A stretch of DNA of 6,778 bases from Bdellovibrionales bacterium (GTDB lineage: Bacteria > Bdellovibrionota > JAFGOL01): positions 1-6,778 of the forward strand of contig JAKLHL010000078.1 in NCBI GenBank assembly GCA_022710165.1, read 5' to 3'. The notes under the pieces are model-generated. The model had not been told where the DNA came from and made no database searches. It was given only the letters and a program-made list of their open reading frames with translations. Each line of letters opens with the position of its first letter. Position 1 is the stretch's first letter. Made by a program: the position numbers and the translations under genes. Shown piece after piece: positions 1-5,712 of the stretch.

Positions 1-1
1 G

Positions 2-415
2 TCGAGGATCAATGATCAGCTCCCGAAAGGTCTAAGGGTCAAGAGCGCTTCATATGTGCCACTTTCAGCGCCTTCACTTTATCAGGACATAAAGAACGCC
101 AAATGGACGGCTGTATTGCCGACAAATAAAGGCCTCTTGGACAAATGCAAAGATCGAGACGAGTGGTGGAACAAAGTAGTTGAAGTAGAGAGAAAAGGCG
201 GTATAAGGCAGATAAAGCTGTCTGATTTCGTCCTTGATCTCACTGCTTCTGAAAAGGACGGCTTTTTGGTCATAGATTTCGTGCTTAAAATGGATAACGG
301 GAAGACAATAAAGCCGATAGAGGTCCTTAAAGCACTGCTGGGAGAGATAGACCCGGATTCCGTGCGTTTTACAAGGAGAGGATTGAACATAAATGGCATC
401 AACTTTGATAATTAA
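2..415 (+). CDS. DUF2344 / radical SAM-linked protein, C-terminal part (5' truncated by window)
   Basis: The frame is open from base 2, so this is the last 137 residues of a gene that starts upstream. The GTG at 56 is an internal valine codon: the family-like segment reads through it, with LPKGLRV just before and VPLSAPSL after. That pattern (LPxGLxV, then a PLxAPSL block) is what I associate with the DUF2344 / TIGR03936 family, whose members occur alone or fused behind a radical SAM domain and are often encoded next to RNase G/E. The biochemical role of the family is not established to my knowledge. No iron-sulfur cysteine motif is visible in the part present. The gene ends with TAA at 413-415, 23 nt inside the following rng gene, suggesting translational coupling. 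Whether a radical SAM domain is fused at the missing N-terminus cannot be told here. Confidence 0.8.
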   Translation, partial: SRINDQLPKGLRVKSASYVPLSAPSLYQDIKNAKWTAVLPTNKGLLDKCKDRDEWWNKVVEVERKGGIRQIKLSDFVLDLTASEKDGFLVIDFVLKMDNGKTIKPIEVLKALLGEIDPDSVRFTRRGLNINGINFDN

Positions 416-1859
416 TAATAGGAACTATGAGACGAGGGTCGCTCTCTTGGAGAACGATCAAGTAGTCGAACTATACGTGGAGAGGCAGTCTAACACCCTG
501 TTCGTCGGTAACATTTACAAGGGTAAGGTCATCAAGGTCCTGCCTGGGATGCAGTCAGCCTTCATAGATATTGGTCTTGAAAAAGCGGCTTTCCTCTATG
601 TGGACGATATAAAAAGGATAAGCGACGACGTAGATTTTGATAGGGAAATAAGACCGGAAATATCCAAGCTTTTGAAGGAAGGTCAGCACATAATAGTGCA
701 GATATCCAAGGAACCGATAGGAACAAAAGGTCCAAGGGTCACCACGAACATAACGCTTGCAGGAAGGTACCTTGTGCTTGCTCCTCTTACCCCGACGATA
801 GGCATATCAAGGAAGATAGAGGGAAAAGATGAGAGGGAAAGACTGAAAAAGATCCTGGGCGAACTGTCAGATATAAACGGCTATGGTCTTATAGCAAGAA
901 CGGCTAGCGAGAATGTGCCAGACAAACTTCTTCGACGTGATTATGAGTTCCTTGTTAAGTTCTGGCAGGAGATAAATAAAAAGCAGTCGAGGCTTTCTGG
1001 CAGAGGCATCATACATTCAGAGATGGAGGTAAGCATCAGGGTCATTAGGGATGTTCTGAATGAAAGCGTTAAAAAAATAATAGTCGACGACCGTGAAACT
1101 TATAAGGTCTTAAGACGATATCTTGGACAGTATGAGCCTAAGTTCAGAAGGCTAGTTTCTTTTTACGACGGCAGTGAGCCGATATTTGAAGCTCACGGCG
1201 TTGAGCATGAGGTTGAAAAAGCGCTCCAAAAGAGGGTGTGGCTTAAGTCTGGCGGGTACATAGTCATAGATCAAGCGGAGGCCTCTGTAATAATTGACGT
1301 GAACACAGGAAGATATGTGGGAGGAAGGAACCAGGACGAGACCATACTGAACACTAACCTGGAAGCTGCCAAGGAAATAGGATATCAGCTAAGGCTGAGG
1401 AACCTTGGCGGGATAATAGTTATCGATTTCATAGATATGGATAAAGAGGACCACAAGGAAAAAGTCCTTTTGGCCCTTAAGGATTCGATAAAGAAAGACC
1501 GTGCAAAGACCAATGTCCTCGGTATGTCTGAGCTTGGTTTGGTCGAAATGACCAGGAAAAGGATCAGGGAAAGTATTGCAAAGACCATTTGCACCGCATG
1601 TCCATACTGTGATGGAAAAGGCTACAGCAAATCTTACAAAACTGTTGCCTATGAAGTCTTTAGGGAGCTTGAAAGGGACGCATCCTATGATGAGGTCAAG
1701 GTCATAACTGTTTATTTGAACCCAGCCGTTGTTGATTATATTTATCAGAACGAGAAGCCTCTTGTTGATTACCTTGAGAAGAAATATGGCAAGAGCGTGG
1801 TCCTGGAGGCCGATCCGCAGCTACACCACGAACAGTACGAGATATCCCTTTTAAGTTAA
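393..1859 (+). CDS. rng: Ribonuclease G / E family endoribonuclease
   Basis: Single-strand-specific endoribonuclease acting in rRNA maturation and mRNA decay; probably cytoplasmic. At 488 residues it matches RNase G length and lacks the long C-terminal degradosome scaffold of E. coli RNase E. Domains in order: an N-terminal strand, an S1 RNA-binding domain (about residues 36-115, with VGNIYKGKV and AFIDIGL), the RNase H-like and 5'-sensor region, then the DNase I-like catalytic part. The metal-binding aspartates are D302 (in IDVNTGR) and D345 (in IVIDFIDMD), equivalent to D303 and D346 of E. coli RNase E. NTNLEAA and QLRLRNLGG are also present. The zinc-link is CPYC (C403, C406), with a further C400. 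A TAA at 390-392, in frame directly before the ATG, rules out a longer start; AAGGAGAGG at 373-381 is the ribosome binding site. It overlaps the DUF2344 gene by 23 nt. All key residues are intact, so it should be active. Confidence 0.97.
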   Translation: MASTLIINNRNYETRVALLENDQVVELYVERQSNTLFVGNIYKGKVIKVLPGMQSAFIDIGLEKAAFLYVDDIKRISDDVDFDREIRPEISKLLKEGQHIIVQISKEPIGTKGPRVTTNITLAGRYLVLAPLTPTIGISRKIEGKDERERLKKILGELSDINGYGLIARTASENVPDKLLRRDYEFLVKFWQEINKKQSRLSGRGIIHSEMEVSIRVIRDVLNESVKKIIVDDRETYKVLRRYLGQYEPKFRRLVSFYDGSEPIFEAHGVEHEVEKALQKRVWLKSGGYIVIDQAEASVIIDVNTGRYVGGRNQDETILNTNLEAAKEIGYQLRLRNLGGIIVIDFIDMDKEDHKEKVLLALKDSIKKDRAKTNVLGMSELGLVEMTRKRIRESIAKTICTACPYCDGKGYSKSYKTVAYEVFRELERDASYDEVKVITVYLNPAVVDYIYQNEKPLVDYLEKKYGKSVVLEADPQLHHEQYEISLLS

Positions 1860-1882
1860 ATTTAAAGTTTCCTTTAATTTAA
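1856..1882. repeat. AT-rich imperfect inverted repeat after rng
   Basis: Bases 1856-1867 can pair with 1872-1882: six base pairs next to a TTTC loop, one bulged T (1861), then five more pairs. Ten of the eleven pairs are A-T and no T tract follows, so it does not look like a standard Rho-independent terminator. It begins inside the rng stop codon and covers the region where the -35 box of the downstream promoter would lie. It may be a weak transcript end or processing hairpin, an operator-like palindrome, or chance in an AT-rich gap. Confidence 0.4.
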
Positions 1883-1908
1883 TGACTCATGTTGTATAAT
1901 ATTGCCTA
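1872..1908 (+). promoter_or_regulatory. Candidate sigma70-type promoter for the tadC-FHA operon
   Basis: A perfect TATAAT is at 1895-1900. Upstream at 16-17 nt spacing there is only a weak -35 (CTTTAA at 1872-1877 or TTTAAT at 1873-1878). Transcription would begin about seven bases downstream of the -10, near 1907-1908, which coincides with the ATG of tadC at 1908. No Shine-Dalgarno-like sequence lies between the rng stop and this ATG. Together these suggest a leaderless message. This is the only gap over 10 nt between genes in the window, which supports a promoter here; read-through from rng is also possible. Confidence 0.5.
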
Positions 1909-2807
1909 TGATAGACTTTCTGACATTGGGATTGGCTTTCTCATTAATAGCAGTAGCCATATTCATTCTGGTAAGGACCATCATGGGCGACCAGATGTCA
2001 CTTGAAGAACAAGAAAGACTTGGGATAGGACTTACAGGTAAGACCTTCCCTTCAGTGATGTTCAGGCTCGTTTATCCGATAGTTAAGAGGATATTGCCCA
2101 GCGTTAACAAGTGGAAGATAGATGACTTTAGACAAAAAATAACCAAGCAGCTTGCAAGCGGCGGGCTCAGGGATGTTTTTACTCCAGATGAATTCTACGC
2201 TTTCAGGGTCGCTTTTGCTTTTGCCCTGCCTGCGGCAGTATATGTATATAACTTTGTCCTTGGACTTGGGCTTTCCATAGCTTACGTGCCTGTATTCGCC
2301 GTCTTTGGCTGGTTCTATCCAGGTCTTTGGCTTGGCGGAGTAATAAAGACAAGACAGGAACAGATAAAAAGAGAGATGCCTTTCGTCGTAGATCTTTTGA
2401 CCCTTTGCGTGGAAGCCGGCCTTGATTTTAGCGGTGCCATGGCCAAGGTCGTTGAAAAAGGACAGGAAGGACCTCTAAGGAGCGAGTTCGAGACTGTTCT
2501 TAAGGAGATAAAGCTTGGAGCGATGAGGAGTGAAGCTTTAAAAAGTATGGGCGAAAGGATCGGGCTCAAGGAAATATCGTCTTTTGTTTCTGTCCTTGTT
2601 ACGGCAGAAAGAATGGGCTCCCCGATCGGCGAAGTGCTCAGGGCCCAGTCGGATTCAATAAGGCATGAAAGGTTCATGGCTGCAGAAGAGAAAGGCGGTA
2701 AAGCAGCGACTAAGATACTCATACCTATGGCTATATTCATACTGCCAGCCGTGTTCATAGTGATATTTGGTCCGATAATACTTCGTAAAATATATGGCGG
2801 TGGATGA
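1908..2807 (+). CDS. tadC: Tad/Flp pilus assembly protein TadC (T2SS F domain)
   Basis: Inner-membrane platform protein of a Tad-type pilus or secretion system; with TadB it is expected to sit on the TadA/CpaF ATPase and help insert pilin subunits. 299 residues from this ATG. Visible are an N-terminal membrane helix (about 4-25), two hydrophobic segments around residues 98-146, a cytoplasmic T2SSF helical domain (about 158-262) and a final membrane helix (about 268-295). The T2SSF signature fits TadC rather than TadB: MPFVVDLLTLCVEAGLDF, GPLRSEF, ERMGSPIGEVLR, AAEEKGGKAATKI, then LPAVFIVIFGP. An in-frame TTG at 1902 would add two residues; ATG is preferred because TTG lies between the TATAAT box and the expected transcript start. 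An in-frame stop at 1875 prevents longer versions. No TadB, ATPase or pilin is next to it. It shares an ATGA overlap with the next gene. Confidence 0.93.
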   Translation: MIDFLTLGLAFSLIAVAIFILVRTIMGDQMSLEEQERLGIGLTGKTFPSVMFRLVYPIVKRILPSVNKWKIDDFRQKITKQLASGGLRDVFTPDEFYAFRVAFAFALPAAVYVYNFVLGLGLSIAYVPVFAVFGWFYPGLWLGGVIKTRQEQIKREMPFVVDLLTLCVEAGLDFSGAMAKVVEKGQEGPLRSEFETVLKEIKLGAMRSEALKSMGERIGLKEISSFVSVLVTAERMGSPIGEVLRAQSDSIRHERFMAAEEKGGKAATKILIPMAIFILPAVFIVIFGPIILRKIYGGG

Positions 2808-3148
2808 TCGTGAGAGTGATGCTTAAAGACAAGACCATAGTGCCAGAGCTCTTAGTGGCGGATAAGTTTACTGCCAGGCTCGTAGGACTTATGTTCAAGA
2901 AGAGCCTGCCGGGTAATAGCGGGCTTATGATACCCAAATGCAATTGGGTTCACACGCTCTTTATGAGATTCCCCTTGGATATAGTTTATCTGAACAAGGA
3001 CCTTAGTGTGTGTCACATAGATGAGGATATAAGTCCCTGGAGGTTTTGTCTTCCAGTGATCAAGGCTGAGAATGTGCTAGAGCTTAATGCTGGTACTGTA
3101 GAGGCTGTATCCTTAAAAAAGGGGGATGTTCTTAAATGTATAAATTGA
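2804..3148 (+). CDS. DUF192 family protein
   Basis: A 114-residue protein matching DUF192 (PF02643), a small beta-rich domain family of unknown biochemical function. Recognisable family blocks are the TARLVGLMFKKSLP segment (residues 23-36), the WVHTLFMRFPLDIVYLNKD core (48-66), and VLELNAGTVE followed by LKKGDVL near the end. There is no signal peptide or membrane segment, so it is probably cytoplasmic, unlike DUF192 members with a leader. The WVHT-x-x-MRFP version is one I associate with DUF192 genes near Tad pilus loci, which fits the position right after tadC. The start is the ATG in an ATGA overlap with the tadC stop, which implies translational coupling; GTG and ATG codons a few residues later are less likely starts. 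The end overlaps the next gene by 13 nt. A slippery A AAA AAG sits at 3115-3121 near the 3' end. Confidence 0.88.
   Translation: MIVRVMLKDKTIVPELLVADKFTARLVGLMFKKSLPGNSGLMIPKCNWVHTLFMRFPLDIVYLNKDLSVCHIDEDISPWRFCLPVIKAENVLELNAGTVEAVSLKKGDVLKCIN
3100..3135 (+). other. Candidate -1 frameshift site at the end of the DUF192 gene; also the RBS of the next gene
   Basis: An A AAA AAG heptamer (3115-3121) is in the correct phase of the DUF192 frame, the same heptamer as in E. coli dnaX. AGAGG at 3100-3104, SD-like, ends 10 nt upstream. A -1 shift would enter the frame of the next gene but meet TAA at 3133-3135, directly before its ATG, giving a protein whose last residues change to GCS. No clear downstream hairpin is seen. 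The run AAGGGGGA at 3119-3126 is well placed as the ribosome binding site for the ATG at 3136, a simpler explanation for part of this sequence. Confidence 0.22.
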
Positions 3149-4737
3149 TATGTATAAGCGGACAAAGTTCGGCCCGCTCTTTTATACTTAGGGATGGAGA
3201 GAACATTATAGGCAGGCTCGAGGATTCAGATATAAAGATAATGTCTAGCGGAGTGTCCAAGAAGCATGCTGTTTTGACGGTTAAAGGCAACAACGTTACT
3301 ATTTCTGATCTAGGTTCTAAGAACGGCACTTTCGTTAATGGTGTAATGGTTAAAAAGAAAGAGTTGAACCAGGGAGACAAAATAGCGATACATGATCATG
3401 TGTATCAGCTCGTGAAGGGTGATATCAGTGCCTCGGATATACCATCGATAACTGATTTTGAGGGGCGTTCTGCAGAGGAGGAGCTTGAGTATAAGGCAGG
3501 ACCAAGGTCACAAACACCAGGGTTCAGGGGGAATGTGGACCACTTCCTTGAGACGACGATAATGCCTTTCTTTGAGGCGTTGATGAAGAGATATTCTGTT
3601 AGCTCGATAATAACAGTGCTGGTCGTATCGGTAATAGCTGCGATAGTCCTGATAGTGTCTTTGCCCGTGGTGCAGTTTGACAGCCTCGTACTTGATAGGG
3701 AAACATCACAAAGAGCCGCTTATCTTACGACACTTCTGGCCGAGCAGAACAAAGATACCATCGGCGCAGAAAGTTCCGATCCGCCTTCGATAAAGGCCGT
3801 GGAGGATATAATAGGCGTTAAGTGGGCCGTTATCACGGATGTCGACGGAAGAGTACTTGCCCCTGGTGACAGGGCTGGTGAAACCATACCGGTGGACAGG
3901 ATAAAAAAGATAGTTGAAGGCAAGGCTGGGGAGTTCAAGGGTGTAACTAAATCAGGCGAGGCTTATAAATCACCAGTAGACATGTATCCTATGGGTGGCG
4001 GAAGATATCTTGTTACAGCACCTGTAAAGACATATTTAGCAGACCAGGACAGGATAGAATATATTGGTTTTGCCGTCCTTGAGTTTGAGACAGGAGCTGT
4101 AAGGCAAAGTATGAAGGGGGCTTGGCAGAGGATACTGGTAGGTATGGCCATTGCTTGCTTCATAGGGTTCATCTTCTCCATGCTTTTATCAAAATTCTTC
4201 AGCTATCCTTTTATCAAGATATACGACGAAGTTGATCTTGCCATGAAGGGAGAATCTAAAAGGGTCAATTTCACTTTTGGTTCAAAGGACGGAAAAGAAC
4301 TTATAGAACTTGTTAATATATTGATCAGGAAATCAAGAAGGGCATCTGCTAAAGCTTCTGGCGGTGCTGTAGATTCCCTGGCCCAAGACTCTCACGGTGC
4401 AGACCCTGTACTAGTGTTCGAGTCAGTTGGACGTTCATTGAGGATACCTTTCTTTGTGCTCGATGTCTCTAAGCTCATCGTTTCAGCTAACCAGGCGTTT
4501 GCCGTGATAGCAGGTTACAGGGCTGGGGATTGGCACGGTGTCCCGATTGTTGACGCTGTAAAGGAACAAAGGCTCTTGGGAGTTATTCTGGACCTTATAA
4601 TCAGGTCTGATTCCATGGGGCAGGACGTTAGTGAAGAAGTAATGGCCAACGAGAAAGTTTATAGAGTGAGCGTAAGCGGAATAAAGAATGACAGGGGAGA
4701 GTTCAATTACCACTGTATAAGTGTAGAGGTCGTTTAA
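3136..4737 (+). CDS. Membrane receptor-like protein: FHA - TM - Cache-like sensor - TM - HAMP-like - PAS
   Basis: 533 residues. An N-terminal FHA domain (about 1-93) carries GR (26-27), SKKHA (S41, H44) and SKNGTFVNG (61-69), so the phosphothreonine pocket looks intact, although the usual SRxH arginine is lysine. After a linker come a first membrane helix (about 156-178), an extracytoplasmic domain (about 180-328) with a PAS/Cache-like core (WAVITDVDGRVLAPG, then YLVTAPVKTY), and a second membrane helix (about 332-354). A HAMP-like segment (about 355-402, P358, DLAMKGE) and a C-terminal PAS-like domain (about 425-533, FFVLDVSKLIVSANQAF) follow. There is no kinase, cyclase, GGDEF or methyl-accepting output. 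By topology both FHA and PAS are cytoplasmic. It probably senses an envelope signal and passes it on through FHA or PAS contacts. The Cache and HAMP calls rest on pattern, not a profile search. Start supported by AAGGGGGA at 3119-3126; 13-nt overlap with the DUF192 gene. Confidence 0.87.
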   Translation: MYKLICISGQSSARSFILRDGENIIGRLEDSDIKIMSSGVSKKHAVLTVKGNNVTISDLGSKNGTFVNGVMVKKKELNQGDKIAIHDHVYQLVKGDISASDIPSITDFEGRSAEEELEYKAGPRSQTPGFRGNVDHFLETTIMPFFEALMKRYSVSSIITVLVVSVIAAIVLIVSLPVVQFDSLVLDRETSQRAAYLTTLLAEQNKDTIGAESSDPPSIKAVEDIIGVKWAVITDVDGRVLAPGDRAGETIPVDRIKKIVEGKAGEFKGVTKSGEAYKSPVDMYPMGGGRYLVTAPVKTYLADQDRIEYIGFAVLEFETGAVRQSMKGAWQRILVGMAIACFIGFIFSMLLSKFFSYPFIKIYDEVDLAMKGESKRVNFTFGSKDGKELIELVNILIRKSRRASAKASGGAVDSLAQDSHGADPVLVFESVGRSLRIPFFVLDVSKLIVSANQAFAVIAGYRAGDWHGVPIVDAVKEQRLLGVILDLIIRSDSMGQDVSEEVMANEKVYRVSVSGIKNDRGEFNYHCISVEVV

Positions 4738-4743
4738 AGTTTT

Positions 4744-5712
4744 ATGGCTAAGGAATCTAGATTAGAGATACTTAAGGGTAAGGATGCGGGGCTCCAGTTC
4801 AGGATAACTGGCGACAGGGTCCTTTTTGGAAGGGCCAACGATGTCGACGTAGTTGTGAGTGATCCCGTTGCATCAAGACATCATGCGGAACTTATACGCA
4901 TAGGTACGAGTTTCTTGGTGAAAGACCTTAATTCAAGCAACGGCGTCTATGTGAATGGACAAAAGATAATAGAGCATTATCTAATGCCGGGAGATGTTTT
5001 CTCTATAGGTGACCATTCTTACAGGTATATAGAAGTTGAGACAAAGGAATCTGCCAAGTCGGTACCTTCAGGAGTTGGCGACGGTAATACCATACCAGGG
5101 ATCTCTCTTGGTTCTCTTTCTTCTGAAATAAACATACCAAAGGCCGGCGGTGGTATGGCGAACAAGAAAAGACTGATAATTTACGGGGTGCTTGGCGTTT
5201 TTGTTATACTGATACTTGTTATGCTACTTTCAGGTGATGAGCCTCAAAAGAAAAAGCCAGAGGCTACAGAGGCAAAAAAAGATCAGACCGAAGCTGAGGC
5301 GACAGCTGAGCTAAAAGAAGAGAAAACGAAGTACCTTAGGGAAATACCTGAAGAGGATAGAGAGGTTTTCGAGAGCGCCAATCAGTTCTATTTTGAGGGT
5401 AGAAGGGAACTAAGGTTAAAGAACTACTCAAGGGCCCTTGATCTTTTCAGGAAAGCCCTGATGCTTTATCCGGCACACTCGAAATCGAATTACTATGTAA
5501 AAGTGACACAAGAGTTCATGAAGCAGGAAAGTGAAAGAGAGATGAAACTCGGAAGAAGGATGCTTGAACAGAAAAGGTACAGCGAGGCTATCAGGCATTT
5601 TGATGAGGTCGTGAATCTTAATGCAAGGGAACTGGATTCAAAAATAGTCAAAGAAGCCCAAAAATGGCGGGCTATAGCAGAAAAAGAAAGATCAAGGGTA
5701 ATTAAAGAATGA
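4744..5712 (+). CDS. FHA domain - TM - TPR-like repeat protein
   Basis: 322 residues. A canonical N-terminal FHA domain (about 5-97) shows FGR (28-30), SRHHAEL (44-50), SSNGVYVNG (64-72) and GDVFSIGD (83-90), with all usual phosphothreonine-binding residues. A flexible Gly/Ser linker precedes KKR and a single membrane helix (about 144-162). A strongly charged Lys/Glu linker (166-206) leads to two helical pairs with TPR character: FEGRRELRLKNYSRALDLFRKALMLYP (about 218-243, shown here in outline) and a second around 266-293 with RRMLEQKRYSEAIRHFDEVV. Positive-inside topology puts FHA in the cytoplasm and the TPR part outside, so the protein could link phospho-signals inside to an envelope partner. 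It starts 6 nt after the previous stop with only a weak AGAGG (4725-4729), so it may depend on coupling. It ends in an ATGA overlap with the next gene. Confidence 0.88.
   Translation: MAKESRLEILKGKDAGLQFRITGDRVLFGRANDVDVVVSDPVASRHHAELIRIGTSFLVKDLNSSNGVYVNGQKIIEHYLMPGDVFSIGDHSYRYIEVETKESAKSVPSGVGDGNTIPGISLGSLSSEINIPKAGGGMANKKRLIIYGVLGVFVILILVMLLSGDEPQKKKPEATEAKKDQTEAEATAELKEEKTKYLREIPEEDREVFESANQFYFEGRRELRLKNYSRALDLFRKALMLYPAHSKSNYYVKVTQEFMKQESEREMKLGRRMLEQKRYSEAIRHFDEVVNLNARELDSKIVKEAQKWRAIAEKERSRVIKE
5259..5307 (+). other. Candidate -1 frameshift cassette just after the membrane helix of the FHA-TPR gene
   Basis: An A AAA AAA heptamer at 5274-5280 is in phase with the reading frame. AGAGG at 5259-5263 ends 10 nt upstream, and a small hairpin follows (AGCTG 5292-5296 with CAGCT 5303-5307, six-base loop), 11 nt after the heptamer. 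This resembles the three-part layout of the dnaX signal, though the stem is short. A -1 shift would add R-S-D-R-S and stop at TGA 5295-5297, giving a protein of about 184 residues with FHA and membrane anchor but no TPR part. Lysine-rich linkers naturally create such runs, so this is tentative. Confidence 0.22.

Noticed and set aside
56..58. GTG as a start codon for a 119-residue protein
   Set aside because: The frame is open to the window edge and upstream residues (LPKGLRV) continue the DUF2344 pattern, so this GTG is an internal valine codon.
1856..1882. Rho-independent terminator after rng
   Set aside because: The stem is nearly all A-T, has a bulge, and is followed by AATGACTCATG rather than a T tract.
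1902..1904. TTG as the start of tadC
   Set aside because: It adds only two residues, has no ribosome binding site, and lies upstream of the transcript start predicted from the TATAAT box. It cannot be ruled out fully.
2315..2758. Long antisense open frame (147 codons) inside tadC
   Set aside because: It lies fully opposite a well-recognised TadC domain, its translation resembles no family, and it has Ser/Pro-rich content typical of an antisense shadow. The other minus-strand frames were dropped for the same reason.
3677..3705. TTGACA inside the FHA receptor gene as an internal promoter
   Set aside because: At the correct spacing the -10 region reads GAAACA, with no TATAAT-like match, and the site codes for conserved-looking protein.
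3903..3909. A further in-phase A AAA AAG heptamer in the sensor domain
   Set aside because: It arises from ATA-AAA-AAG (Ile-Lys-Lys), a common string given this genome's preference for ATA. The AGAGGCT element is absent and a shift would break a folded domain.
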